Origin: AP-15 sp963814865 | Lineage (GTDB): Bacteria; Pseudomonadota; Alphaproteobacteria; ATCC43930; CGMCC-115725 | NCBI GenBank assembly: GCA_963814865.1 | Contig: CAWFEN010000014.1 | Span: forward strand, 248,001-312,000 | DNA: 64,000 nt | Reading direction: 5' to 3' | Shown here: positions 9,901 to 20,786 of the stretch, in pieces | Layout: each line of letters starts with the position of its first letter | How positions within the stretch are numbered: position 1 is the first letter of the stretch | The notes under the pieces: model-generated | Told to the model about the DNA's origin: nothing | The model's database searches: none | What the model saw: only the letters and a program-made list of their open reading frames with translations | Made by a program: the position numbers and the translations under genes

Positions 9901-12900
9901 TCATGAACACCCGCTCGTGGCGCCGCAGGTGTCGCATTTTAGGCAGGTGCCGTTGCGGATCAGGGTGAAGTTGCCGCATTCCTCGCAGCTGTCGCCTTCG
10001 TAGCCTTTGATGCGGGCGGCGCGGATGCGTTCGCGGCGCAGGGCGCCCGCTTCCACCGGGGCCAGGCTGGTGTCGTCCTCGGCTAGGGGGAAGGGGTCGG
10101 CCAGGGCGAGGGCGGCCGTGGCGGGCTGGGCGGCGCCGCCGCGGAGCACGGTCAGCTTGTTGCGGACAAAGCCTTTCGAGGTGACGCGCTGCATCATTGC
10201 CGCGACTTCGGGGCGGTAGCCGGGGCCGGGGTCGGACAGGGTCGATTGCGCCTCGCCTTTGCCGACCGCGTCGGGCAAGAGATCGTCCGGCTCGGCATGG
10301 GCGAGGTCGGTGCGGCCCAAATAGGAGATCGCCAGCTCGCGGAAGATGTAGTCGAGGATCGAGGTCGCCATCTTGATCGCGTCGTTGCCCTCGACGACGC
10401 CGGACGGCTCGAACCGGCTGAAGGTGAAGCTCTCGACGAACTCTTCGAGCGGCACCCCGTATTGCAGGCCCATCGAGATCGCGATCGCGAAATTGTGCAT
10501 CAAGGAGCGGAACGCCGAGCCCTCCTTGTGCATGTCGATGAACATTTCGGCCAGGCGGCCGTCCTCGTGCTCGCCGGTGCGCAGATAGACCTTGTGGCCG
10601 CCGACCGTGGCCTTTTGCGTGTAGCCCTTGCGCCGGTTGGGCAGGCGGCGGCGCTCGCCGCGCTGCACGACGCGTTCGACCACCCGCTCGACGATTCGTT
10701 CGACGATGCGCTCGGCGACGATCGGCGCGCGCTGCGCCGGGGATTTTTCGAACAGCTCGGCGGCCCGATCGGCGCCGTCGGGGTCTTCGGCATCTTCGTC
10801 GTCGGCGAACAGGCTCGCGGCCAGCGGCTGCGACAGTTTCGAACCGTCGCGATAGAGCGCCGTCGCCTTGAGGCCGAGCTGCCAGGACAGCCAATAGGCG
10901 TCCTTGCAGTCCTCGACCGTCGCCGCGCTCGGCATGTTGATCGTCTTCGAGATCGCGCCCGAGATGAAAGGCTGCGCCGCCGCCATCATGCGGATGTGGC
11001 TCTCGGCCGACAGCGCGCGCGTGCCGGTGCGCCCGCAGGGGCTGGCGCAGTCGAACACCGGCAGATGCTCGGGCTTCAAATGCGGCGCGCCTTCGAGGGT
11101 CATCGCGCCGCAGCACCAGGTGTTGGCGGCGTCGATCTCGGCCCGGCTGAAGCCGAGCGCGGCCAGGAGGTCGAACCCCGGATCATCCAGCGCCGCCGCG
11201 GCGATGCCGAGCCGCCCGGTGCAGAAGGCTTCGCCGAAGGTCCATTTGTTGAAGGCGAATTTGATCTCGAAAGCGGTGGCGAGCGCGGCCTCGGCGGCGG
11301 CCAGCGCCGGCTCGTCGAAGCCCCTGGCGCGCAGGCTCTCGTGGTTGACGCGCGGGCGCGCCGGCCAAGGTGCCGTGGCCCAGCGCATAGCGCTCGATCG
11401 CCGCGATCTCGGTCGGCGTCATAGCCGAGCGTCGTCAGCGCCTGCGGCACGGCGCGGTTGATGATCTTGAAATAGCCGCCGCCGGCGAGCTTCTTGAATT
11501 TGACCAGCGCGAAATCGGGCTCGATCCCGGTCGTGTCGCAATCCATCACGAGGCCGATCGTGCCGGTCGGGGCGATCACCGTCGCCTGGGCGTTGCGGAA
11601 GCCGTGCGTTTCGCCAAGCGCCAGGGCGTCGTCCCAGGCCTTGCGCGCCGCCGCGACCAGCACCCGGTCCGGGCAGTTCGCGGCATCGAGCGCGACCGGC
11701 GGGATCGACAGCCCGTCATACCCGGCACTCTCGCCATGAGCGGCGCGGCGATGGTTGCGGATCACGCGCAGCATCGCCTCGCGGTTCGCGGCATAGCCGG
11801 GGAACGGGCCGCCCCGGCGCAGGCCGGAATTGCCGGCCATCTCGGCCGCGGCGGCATAGCTCGCCCCGGTGGTCAGCGCGGTGATGGCCGCCGCCAGCGC
11901 CCGCCCGGCGGCGCTGTCATAGGCGATCCCCATCGCCATCAGGAGCCCGCCGAGATTGGCGTAGCCGAGGCCCAAGGTGCGAAACTCGTAGGACCGGCGG
12001 GCGATCTCGCGCGACGGGAACTGCGCCATCAGCACCGAGATCTCGAGCACGATCGTCCACAGCCGCACCGCGTGGCTAAAAGCGTCGACATCGAACCCGC
12101 CATCCGTCGCGCGGAACGCCATCAGGTTCAGCGAGGCGAGGTTGCAGGCGGTGTCGTCGAGAAAATTATATTCCGAGCACGGGTTCGAGGCGTTGATCCG
12201 GCCGCTCTCGGGGCAGGTGTGCCAGTCGTTGATCGTCGTGTCGAATTGCAGGCCGGGATCGGCCGAGGCCCAGGCGGCGTGCCCGATGCGGTCCCACAGC
12301 TCGCGCGCCGGCAATGTCTTGGCGATTTTGCCGTCGGTGCGCCGGGTCAGCTGCCAAGGGCCGTCGGTCCGCACCTGTTCGAGGAAATCGTTCGAGACCC
12401 GCACCGAATTGTTCGAATTCTGGCCGGCGACGGTCAGATAGGCCTCGGAATCCCAATCCGTGTCGTAGGTGCGGAAATCGATCGCGGCATAGCCCTGGCG
12501 GGCGAACTGGATCACCCGCTGGATATAGCTTTCCGGGATCATGGCCTGGCGGGCGGCGCGGATCTCGCGCTTCAGCGCCGGGTTTGCCGCCGGGTCGGCG
12601 CCGTCGCGGCAGGCCGCCATGATCCGGTTCAGATGGCGGGCGGCGAGCTTGGAGCCGGCGACGAGCGCGGCGACCTTCTGCTCCTCGACGACCTTCCAGT
12701 CGATGAAGGTCTCGATGTCGGGATGGTCGATGTCGACGATGACCATCTTGGCGGCGCGCCGCGTCGTGCCGCCGGATTTGATCGCACCGGCGGCGCGGTC
12801 GCCGATTCTGAGAAAGCTCATCAGCCCGGAGGAGCGGCCGCCGCCCGACAGGCGCTCGCCGTCGCCGCGCAGCTTCGAGAAATTCGAGCCGGAGCCGGAG

Positions 12901-13583
12901 CCGTATTTGAAGATGCGCGCCTCGCGCACCCAGAGGTCCATGATCCCGCCCTCGTTGACGAGGTCGTCGGCGACGCTCTGGATAAAGCAGGCATGGGGCT
13001 GCGGGTGCTCGTAGGCGCTCGATGAGGCGTGCAGCTCGCCGGTCGCATAATCGACATACCAATGGCCCTGCGACGGGCCGTCGATGCCATAGGCCCAGTG
13101 CAACCCGGTGTTGAACCATTGCGGCGAGTTGGGCGCGCCCATCTGGCGCGCCAGCATCAGCCGGATCTCGTCATAGAACGCGGCGGCGTCCGTCTCGGCA
13201 TCGAAATAGCCGCCTTTCCAGCCCCAATAGGTCCAGGTCCCGGCCATCCGGTCGAACACCTGGCGGGCGCTGGTCTCGCCGCCGCGACGCTCGCTCTCGG
13301 GCAGGGCCGCCAGCGCCGATTTGTCGGCTCGCCGGCGCCACAGCCAGGACGGGACGCCGGCCTCTTCGACCGGCGCCAGGCGCGCCGGCACGCCGGCCTT
13401 GCGGAAGTATTTCTGGGCGATGATATCGGCGGCGACCTGGCTCCATTCGGCCGGCACCTCGATCCCCTCGGCGCGGAAAACCACCGAGCCGTCGGGATTG
13501 CGGATCTCGCTGACCGCGCTGCGGAACGCAACCGCGTGGTAGGGATCCTGTCCCGCCGTGGTAAACCGTCTGGTGATACGCAT
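9901..13583 (-). CDS. nrdJ: Adenosylcobalamin-dependent (class II) ribonucleotide reductase, two frameshifts as given
   Basis: Reduces ribonucleotides to deoxyribonucleotides using a B12-derived radical. Corrected, the protein is about 1226 residues, full length. It starts MRITRRFTTAGQDPYHAV and carries NPCSEYNFLDDTACNLASL in the catalytic barrel. A C-terminal zinc ribbon (CEECGN, then CLKCDTCG) ends in a Cys-Ser tail. The frame slips by one extra base near 11420 (ALGY then TPTEIAAIERYALGHG) and another near 11353-11356 (LAGAP then RVNHESLRARG). The ATG at 13583 has SD-like GGGGAAGG and fits the family; the ATG at 13613 adds 10 residues over a putative NrdR box. Errors are likelier than decay, as no other reductase gene is visible here. 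Confidence 0.9.
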
Positions 13584-13589
13584 GGCCTT

Positions 13590-13605
13590 CCCCAATATCT
13601 TGCGT
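13590..13605. promoter_or_regulatory. Putative NrdR box 1
   Basis: CCCCAATATCTTGCGT matches the NrdR consensus (acaCwAtATaTwGtgt) at about 12 of 16 positions. It sits immediately upstream of the nrdJ start codon and overlaps the SD-like region. Confidence 0.55.
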
Positions 13606-13621
13606 CTGGACATCAGCAGGT

Positions 13622-13637
13622 ACGCAATAAGTGGGGT
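13622..13637. promoter_or_regulatory. Putative NrdR box 2
   Basis: ACGCAATAAGTGGGGT, about 11 of 16 consensus matches. It is centred 32 bp from box 1, about three helical turns, the usual spacing of paired NrdR boxes. This suggests ATP/dATP-sensing repression of nrdJ by NrdR (inferred). Confidence 0.55.
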
Positions 13638-13743
13638 TGTAAAGAAAAATTTCTTGACGGCTTATGTCATTGCGGGCGAAGCAGAAGCGGTGCGATAAAC
13701 CCGCCGCCCACGCCGTCCTCAGCGTCCGGGGACGGGAATCGGC

Positions 13744-14139
13744 ATGGATGAAGCGATGACATTCGGCACGCGCCTGTTGACCTGGTTTCGCGGCGAGCTG
13801 GTGGGAACCGACAATTTCGGCAACCGCTATTACCGCGAGAAGGGAACAAGACCTTTGCGCCGCGGCGGCGGCCGGGCGAGCCGCGAAAAGCGTTGGGTGA
13901 TCTATCGGGGCGAGCCGGAAGCGTCCAAGGTGCCGTCCGAATGGCACGGCTGGCTGCACCACAGCGTCGACGAGGTGCCGCGCCCGGATGCCCGCACCCG
14001 CCATCCCTGGGAAAAGGAGCACCTGCCGAACATGACCGGGACGCCCTTGGCCTATCACCCGCCCGGCTCGATCCTGCGCGGCGGCGCCCGCGCCCCCTCG
14101 ACCGCCGATTACGAGCCGTGGACGCCCGAGCAGGGCTGA
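13744..14139 (+). CDS. NDUFA12-family complex I accessory protein
   Basis: Homologue of the mitochondrial complex I subunit NDUFA12 (B17.2), found in alphaproteobacterial NADH dehydrogenase. The 131 residues include the signature GTDNFGNRYYREKG near residue 21 and RWVIYRGEPEASKVPSEWHG, then WLHHSVDEVP. A second ATG at 13756 is a possible start. It is divergent from nrdJ and followed 32 bp later by the mlaD-like gene, a common order in the class. Confidence 0.9.
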   Translation: MDEAMTFGTRLLTWFRGELVGTDNFGNRYYREKGTRPLRRGGGRASREKRWVIYRGEPEASKVPSEWHGWLHHSVDEVPRPDARTRHPWEKEHLPNMTGTPLAYHPPGSILRGGARAPSTADYEPWTPEQG

Positions 14140-14171
14140 TGCCGGCCGCGGCTCGATCCGGGTAGGCGCCG

Positions 14172-14729
14172 ATGAGCGGCAGCGTGATCGAAACGGTGAT
14201 GGGCGCGGTGGTGCTCGTCGTCGCCGCGGTGTTTTTGTTCTTTGCCTATACGACGAGCCAGGTGCGGGCGGTGGCGGGGTATCCGGTGACGGCTCAGTTC
14301 GAGCGCATCGACGGCATCCGCGACGGCAGCGACGTGCGCATCGCCGGGGTCAAGGTCGGCTCGATCCGGTCCGAAAAGCTCGACCCGAAGACCTATCTCG
14401 CGACCGTCACGATGAGCATCGACCCGGCCTATAAATTGCCCGACAATTCGGTGGCCGAAATCCTCTCGTCGAGCCTGCTCGGCGACAAATACCTGGCGCT
14501 GGTGCCGGGCGGCTCGGACCAGATGATCCCGCCGGGCGGGCGGATCAAATACACCCAGGCGCCGGTCAGCCTCGAAAACCTGATCGGGCAGATGATCTTT
14601 TCGCCGCCGAGCGGGCAGAAGAAGCCGGACGAGGGCGCCGCCGGGACGTCGCATGGTGGCGCCCCCACCGGCAGCCCCCCGGCAAACAGTCCCCCGGCGG
14701 GCGGTCCCCCGGCGGGCGGTCCCAAATAA
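14172..14729 (+). CDS. mlaD: MCE-domain protein, MlaD-like (outer membrane lipid asymmetry)
   Basis: Periplasmic, inner-membrane-anchored lipid-binding subunit of a phospholipid ABC transporter. One N-terminal membrane helix (residues about 5-27) precedes the MCE domain, with VTAQFERIDGIRDGSDVRIA and GVKVGSIRSEKLDP. LSSSLLGDKYLALVPGG follows in the conserved core. The last 50 residues are Pro/Gly-rich repeats (PPAGGPPAGG) without domain character. No mlaE or mlaF is adjacent, so partners are encoded elsewhere. Confidence 0.88.
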   Translation: MSGSVIETVMGAVVLVVAAVFLFFAYTTSQVRAVAGYPVTAQFERIDGIRDGSDVRIAGVKVGSIRSEKLDPKTYLATVTMSIDPAYKLPDNSVAEILSSSLLGDKYLALVPGGSDQMIPPGGRIKYTQAPVSLENLIGQMIFSPPSGQKKPDEGAAGTSHGGAPTGSPPANSPPAGGPPAGGPK

Positions 14730-14735
14730 GCCGCA

Positions 14736-14975
14736 ATGGCGGGTTACGGCGCGACCATGAGCGATCCGAGCGGATTTCCGGTCTGGCGCACCCCGGCGGG
14801 CGAGCCGGTCTCCTGCGTCGAAAAGATCAAGGTGCTGAACGAGAACCTCGCCGAATTGCGCGAGCTGGCGCAGGAGGCACTCGAAGATGCGGTGCTGATG
14901 GGCTGCGACGAAGACCAGGTGCGCGAGGTCCTCGCCGGGATCGTGGCCGGCCTCGTCAACCCGTATCTGAAGTGA
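14736..14975 (+). CDS. Small conserved hypothetical protein
   Basis: A 79-residue acidic, helix-rich protein of unknown function (VEKIKVLNENLAELRELAQE, then DAVLMGCDEDQVREVLAGIV). A start at the internal ATG 14757 is equally possible. It lies 6 bp after the mlaD-like stop and overlaps the next gene by GTGA, so it is probably part of the same transcript. No catalytic motif is visible. Confidence 0.7.
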   Translation: MAGYGATMSDPSGFPVWRTPAGEPVSCVEKIKVLNENLAELRELAQEALEDAVLMGCDEDQVREVLAGIVAGLVNPYLK

Positions 14976-15415
14976 GCGGCGTCCCGCTGCAGGTTATTGT
15001 CGCTTCCGTGCTATTGAGCATCGCCGTTGCCGGGGTTGCAGCGGCGGCCGACACGATTGCCGAGCCGATGGCGGTATTGCAGGGGCTCGACAAGATTACC
15101 GCTCGGGTTTCCCAATTCGACGCGCCGGTCGGCGCCCCGGTGCGGTTCGGCAATCTGTCGATCCTGGTGCGCGACTGCGAAAAGAACCCGCCGGAGGACA
15201 CCCCGGAGAGCGCCGCTTTCCTGCAGATCGACGAGATCCGGCCGGGCGAGGACAATGTCAGGCGGTTCAGCGGCTGGATGTTCGCCTCGAGCCCGGCGCT
15301 GTCGGCGCTCGAAGACCCGGTCTATGACGTGATCGTGCTCGACTGCAAGGCGGCGAGCGGGTCGCCGGCGCCGGCCGCGCCGCCGGGCAGCTCCGTGGGA
15401 AAGGATGCGCGGTAG
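14972..15415 (+). CDS. DUF2155-domain periplasmic protein
   Basis: Begins at a GTG overlapping the previous stop as GTGA. It has a signal peptide (VIVASVLLSIAVAGVAAAA), then the DUF2155 core: LQGLDKITARVSQFDAPVG, FGNLSILVRDCEKNPPEDTP and RFSGWMFASSPALSALEDPV, with two conserved Cys. The family is restricted mostly to alphaproteobacteria and is commonly next to aat, as here. Function is unknown. Its 3' end overlaps the convergent aat gene by 94 bp. Confidence 0.85.
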   Translation: MSGVPLQVIVASVLLSIAVAGVAAAADTIAEPMAVLQGLDKITARVSQFDAPVGAPVRFGNLSILVRDCEKNPPEDTPESAAFLQIDEIRPGEDNVRRFSGWMFASSPALSALEDPVYDVIVLDCKAASGSPAPAAPPGSSVGKDAR

Positions 15416-15987
15416 GCGAGCGCCGAAGCGAGCAGGCGATGATAGCGGGCGCGGCTGATTTCGATCCCGCCGAAGCGGGCGAGATGCGGCGTCAGGTACT
15501 GGGTGTCGAGCAGGCGATAGCCGCCGAGCCTGAGCCGCGCGGCCAGATGGACGAGGGCGACCTTGCTGGCGTCGCTGCGGCGGCTGAACATGCTCTCGCC
15601 GAAAAAGGCGGCGCCGATCGAAACGCCGTACAGGCCGCCGGCGAGCGCGCCCTCCGACCAGCATTCGACGCTGTGCGCCGCGCCGCGCGCGAAGAGCGCC
15701 GCGTAGAGCCGCACGATCTCGTCGTTGATCCAGGTGTTCGGCCGCTTTTCGCCGGCCTCGGCGCAGCCGCGGATGACCGCTTCAAAGGCGCTGTCGCAGC
15801 GGATTTCGAAGACGCCCCGGCGCACGGTGCGGGCCAGCCGGCGCGACACGTGAAAGGCGTCGAGCGGCAGGATGCCGCGGCGCCGCGGATCGACCCAGAA
15901 CAGCTCCGGATCCTCGGCCGATTCGGCCATTGGGAAGATGCCGGCGGCGTAGGCGGCGAGCAGAATGTCCGGGTTCAGCCAAAACAT
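15322..15987 (-). CDS. aat: Leucyl/phenylalanyl-tRNA-protein transferase
   Basis: Adds Leu or Phe from aminoacyl-tRNA to N-terminal Arg/Lys of proteins, marking them for ClpAP. The 221 residues carry the family blocks LLAAYAAGIFPMAES, FWVDPRRRGILPLDAFHVSR, NTWINDEIVRLY and GVSIGAAFFGESMFSR. The start at 15987 (MFWLNPD) lies 8 bp past the accC stop; a longer upstream frame only re-reads accC. The last 25 residues extend past the usual core and overlap DUF2155 antisense. Confidence 0.95.
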   Translation of the reverse strand: MFWLNPDILLAAYAAGIFPMAESAEDPELFWVDPRRRGILPLDAFHVSRRLARTVRRGVFEIRCDSAFEAVIRGCAEAGEKRPNTWINDEIVRLYAALFARGAAHSVECWSEGALAGGLYGVSIGAAFFGESMFSRRSDASKVALVHLAARLRLGGYRLLDTQYLTPHLARFGGIEISRARYHRLLASALAYRASFPTELPGGAAGAGDPLAALQSSTITS

Positions 15988-15995
15988 GGCCCGGC

Positions 15996-17339
<1,344 letters not shown>

Positions 17340-17352
17340 CGTGCGTGAAAAC

Positions 17353-17814
17353 TCATTCGATCAGCATCAGCGGTTGGCCGTATTCGACCGGCTGCGCGTC
17401 GGCGGCGAGGATCTCTACGACCCGCCCCGGCCGCGGCGCGCGGATCTCGTTCATGACCTTCATCGCCTCGATGATCAGCAAGGTCTGGCCGGCGACGACA
17501 TTGTCGCCGAGGCGGACGAAGGGCGGTGCGCCCGGCTGCGGCGCCAGATACGCGGTCCCCACCATCGGCGCGTTCAGGGCGCCGGGATGGTCTGCGAGCC
17601 CGCGCTCGGCGGCGATCGACGCGGCGGCGGCAGGGCCGGCAGCCGCGGCCGGCATAGCCGCGCCAGAGGCAACGAGACCGCGGGCGACGCGAATGCGCTG
17701 ATGGCCGACGGCGTATTCGATCTCGGTCAGGCCGGTCTCGGCCAACAGCTGTGCGAGCGTGCGGATCAGTTCGGGGTCGGGCAGCAAGGTCGGCCGGCGG
17801 CCGCCGAACCTCAC
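17353..17814 (-). CDS. accB: Biotin carboxyl carrier protein
   Basis: Biotin-bearing subunit of acetyl-CoA carboxylase, 153 residues. The biotinylation site EAMKVMNEI lies near the C-terminus with the target Lys between Met residues. An Ala/Pro-rich flexible linker (AAMPAAAAGPAAAAS) separates it from the N-terminal helix region. The ATG overlaps the aroQ stop by 4 bp. Confidence 0.96.
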   Translation of the reverse strand: MRFGGRRPTLLPDPELIRTLAQLLAETGLTEIEYAVGHQRIRVARGLVASGAAMPAAAAGPAAAASIAAERGLADHPGALNAPMVGTAYLAPQPGAPPFVRLGDNVVAGQTLLIIEAMKVMNEIRAPRPGRVVEILAADAQPVEYGQPLMLIE

Positions 17815-18269
17815 CGAGCAGCCTCGTCTGGTTCGCTTTCGATCAGGCTCGCGATCGCATCGAGCGCCAGCTCGTAGCCGTGGGCGCCCAGCCCGCAGAT
17901 CACGCCCCGGGCGGCGAGGCTGACATAGGAGTGATGGCGGAAGCGCTCGCGCCGGAAGATGTTCGACAGATGCACCTCGATCACCGGCAATTCGCTGGCG
18001 AGCAGCGCGTCGAGCACCGCGACCGAGGTGTGGGTCAGGGCGCCGGCATTCAGGATGATCCCGTCGGCCAATTCGCGGGCCTCCTGGACCCAGTCGACGA
18101 GCTGGCCTTCGTGATTGGTCTGCCGGAAATCGATTTGCAGGTCGAGAGCGGCCGCGCGCGCCAGGCAGCGCTCCTCGATGTCGGCGAGGGTGTCGTGGCC
18201 GTATTGTGACGGGTCACGAACCCCGAGCAGGTTCAAATTGGGGCCGTTGAGGACAAAGACGGTCGGCAC
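17811..18269 (-). CDS. aroQ: 3-dehydroquinate dehydratase, type II
   Basis: Third step of the shikimate pathway, 152 residues. Motifs: NGPNLNLLGVRDPSQYG with the catalytic-loop Arg and Tyr, NAGALTHTSVAVLDAL and PVIEVHLSNIFRRERFRHHS with the catalytic His. It is the first gene of the aroQ-accB-accC run, an order seen widely in proteobacteria. Confidence 0.96.
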   Translation of the reverse strand: MPTVFVLNGPNLNLLGVRDPSQYGHDTLADIEERCLARAAALDLQIDFRQTNHEGQLVDWVQEARELADGIILNAGALTHTSVAVLDALLASELPVIEVHLSNIFRRERFRHHSYVSLAARGVICGLGAHGYELALDAIASLIESEPDEAAR

Positions 18270-18388
18270 GCCGGCACTCCCGCAGCGGACACCCGAAGGT
18301 TACAGCATGCGCGAGAACGACGGCAAGGAGGGGCCGGCCGGCGCCCGGCCCAACGCAGAGCCGGCGCCGCAGTCCCGGCGCAGGCGCC

Positions 18389-19195
18389 CTATTCGGCGGC
18401 CGTCAGATGCATCGCCGCGGCCGGCGCCGACGCCGCCGGGCGCGACGCCGCCCAATAGCCCGCGGCCATGATGCCGGCGCCGCTGATGACGTTGCCGATG
18501 GTCACCCAGAGAAGGTTCCATCCCATCCCGGCCAACGTCACATTCGCCGGGTGCGGGGCGAGCAGCGCGATCGAAAACAATGTCATGTTGGCGACCGAGT
18601 GCTCGTATCCGCTGGCAATGAAGGCATAGAGGCACCAGAAGATCACGATGCACTTGGCGGTGTCGCTGGTCATCCGCGCCGAAGTCCAAATCGCCAGGCA
18701 AACCAGCCAATTGCAGAGAATGCCGCGGGCGACGAGGGCGAGGGCCGGCGCATTCATCTTGGCGGCGGCGACGCTGACCAGCAGCGGCGCTTTGCCGGCC
18801 AGGGCGAGCCCGCCGCCGCCGGCGACGAAAAGCGCCGCCAGCACGGCGCTTCCAGCGAGGTTGCCGAGCCAGGACACCGTCCAGCATGCCCCGAGTTCGC
18901 GTAAATCGGCGCGCTGCCGCAGCCATCCGATGGTCATGAACATCGTATGGCCGGTAAAGAGATCGGAGCCGGCAAAGATGACGAGGGTCAACGCAATTCC
19001 GAATGAAGCACCCATGACGACCGGGCGCAGCGCCGAATCGACACCCGCTCCGACGCAGAAGATCAGGATGATGCCGAGCCCGACATAGGCCCCCGCGATC
19101 ATCGAGCTGATCCAGAACCCGAGCGGCGAGCGGCGCAGAAAGCCGGCCTTGCCGACCGCTATTGCGGCGAATTGATCGACGGTTTCGAGGAACAT
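18389..19195 (-). CDS. nirC: Formate/nitrite transporter family channel
   Basis: FocA/NirC-type pentameric anion channel of 268 residues with six hydrophobic helices. Family landmarks are the conserved FAGSDLFTGHTMFM after the second helix and ASGYEHSVANMTLFS in the fifth. The gene directly follows the nitrite/sulfite reductase pair on the same strand, so nitrite is the likely substrate (inferred). Confidence 0.85.
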   Translation of the reverse strand: MFLETVDQFAAIAVGKAGFLRRSPLGFWISSMIAGAYVGLGIILIFCVGAGVDSALRPVVMGASFGIALTLVIFAGSDLFTGHTMFMTIGWLRQRADLRELGACWTVSWLGNLAGSAVLAALFVAGGGGLALAGKAPLLVSVAAAKMNAPALALVARGILCNWLVCLAIWTSARMTSDTAKCIVIFWCLYAFIASGYEHSVANMTLFSIALLAPHPANVTLAGMGWNLLWVTIGNVISGAGIMAAGYWAASRPAASAPAAAMHLTAAE

Positions 19196-19207
19196 CGCTG
19201 GCTCCGG

Positions 19208-20785
19208 TCAGTAGACGTCTTTTTGGAAGCGGCCTTCGGCGGCGAGGCGGGCGAGATAGGATTTGGCCGCGGCCGAGCCCATGGCGCCCTCCTTGGCGAC
19301 GATGTAGGCGAGGCCGGCCTCGACATCGCGCGCCATATGCCGGGCGTCGCCGCACAGGTACAGGTGAGCACCGTCCTCGAGCCACGACCACAGCTCCGCG
19401 GCGCGCTCGAGCATGCGGTGCTGGACGTAGATCTTGCTCTCCTGATCGCGTGAAAAGGCGGTGTCGAGCCGGGTCAGCAGGCCGTCCCGGCGATGGGCCG
19501 TCAGCTCCTCTTCGAAGAGGAAATCGGTACGCCGCCGCGGATTTCCGAAGAACAGCCAGTTGCGGCCCGGCGCGCCCAGCGCGCGCCGCTCCTGCAGAAA
19601 GGCGCGAAACGGCGCGATGCCGGTGCCCGCACCGATCATGACGATCGGGGCGTCGAGTGAGGCGGGCAGCCGGAAACCGGGCGCCGGGTGGACGGAGACG
19701 CAAACCGGGTCGCCCGCCGCGACCCGGTCGCTGAGGAACGTCGAGGCCACCCCCGAGCGCCGGCGGGCGCGCTTTTCGTAGCGCACCGCAGCGACGGTCA
19801 AATGGACTTCCCTGGCCGTGCTCTTGGGCGACGAGGCGATCGAATAGAGGCGCGGCTGCAACGGATCGAGCGCGGCAATCAGCTCGGCAAGCGGCGGCCG
19901 CGCCGATGGGAAGGTCTCCAGCAGGTCCAGCAAATCGGCGTCGTCGGGGCCGGCCCCCGGATAGCCTTCGGCCATCGCCTGCAGGATCAGCGATTCGCTG
20001 CGGTCATGTGCCCGCGAAGCCAGCACTTCGATCGCCTGGTCCGACACGCGCCGGATCTCGCACGCCTCGGCCAGCGCTTCGGCAAGCGGACGCTCGATCC
20101 CATCCGGCGTGCGCACCGGCGTGTCGCATGCGGCGTCCAGGCGCTCGACGATCGCGCCGACGAGCCCCGAGCAGTTCCGGGCGCGGACGCCAAGGCGGTC
20201 GCCCGCCTCGTAGGCCACGCCCCCCTCGACAGCGAGCACGACATGGCGCGTGTCCTTTTCCGATCCCACGCCGTTGAGGGGAAGCGCGTGGCGGAATCGG
20301 ACAGCGCAGACGGTGTCCGCCGGTTCGACGGCGGCGACCGGTGTCGCTGCGGCGGCGGCCGGCGCCGGGACGGCGGCGGGGATCGGCCCTGCCGGCGCGG
20401 CGGTCAGTTCCCTGAGCTTGCGCGATGTCGCCTTGCCGCCCGGAACGCAGCGCGCCAGGCTGGTCTCCTCGCCGCGGGCGATCGCTTCGGCATAGGTGCG
20501 GCAGAGATAGCCGCATTGGCCGCAATCGAGCTGCGCCATTGCCGCCATCAGAACCCGCTCGGGAGGCTCGCCTCGGGCGAGGGCGAGGCGGTCGTCGAGC
20601 GCAAGGGCCGGATCGTGCCAGGGAAAATCCTCGGCCTCGTGCGAGAACGCCGAGAACTCGTGCACCACCGCCGGCTCGGTGCTGGAATCCGCCGGGGCGC
20701 CGAACAGGCCGGCGAGGAAACCGTCGAGCCAGGCACGCTGACTGGGCGAAAAGGGGGCGCTGTCGGGAAGCCGGGGCGCGGTCAT
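19208..20785 (-). CDS. Sulfite/nitrite reductase flavoprotein with N-terminal Fe-S domain (CysJ-like)
   Basis: A 525-residue electron-transfer subunit. Residues about 78-125 hold a cysteine cluster (CGQCGYLCRTYAEA and a later RCVPGG) expected to bind a 4Fe-4S cluster. From about 165 to the end it is a cytochrome P450 reductase-type FAD/NADPH module: RLYSIASSPKSTAREVH for FAD, MIGAGTGIAPFRAFLQER and LYLCGDARHMARDVE for NADPH, ending KDVY. The FMN flavodoxin domain of classical CysJ is absent. It is 1 bp downstream of the siroheme subunit gene, so it likely reduces it. Confidence 0.85.
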   Translation of the reverse strand: MTAPRLPDSAPFSPSQRAWLDGFLAGLFGAPADSSTEPAVVHEFSAFSHEAEDFPWHDPALALDDRLALARGEPPERVLMAAMAQLDCGQCGYLCRTYAEAIARGEETSLARCVPGGKATSRKLRELTAAPAGPIPAAVPAPAAAAATPVAAVEPADTVCAVRFRHALPLNGVGSEKDTRHVVLAVEGGVAYEAGDRLGVRARNCSGLVGAIVERLDAACDTPVRTPDGIERPLAEALAEACEIRRVSDQAIEVLASRAHDRSESLILQAMAEGYPGAGPDDADLLDLLETFPSARPPLAELIAALDPLQPRLYSIASSPKSTAREVHLTVAAVRYEKRARRRSGVASTFLSDRVAAGDPVCVSVHPAPGFRLPASLDAPIVMIGAGTGIAPFRAFLQERRALGAPGRNWLFFGNPRRRTDFLFEEELTAHRRDGLLTRLDTAFSRDQESKIYVQHRMLERAAELWSWLEDGAHLYLCGDARHMARDVEAGLAYIVAKEGAMGSAAAKSYLARLAAEGRFQKDVY

Positions 20786-20786
20786 C

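Noticed and set aside
13584..13743. Cobalamin riboswitch expected upstream of the B12-dependent nrdJ
   Set aside because: The 160 bp contain no B12-box-like or multi-helix structure that I can recognise; only NrdR-like sites are visible.
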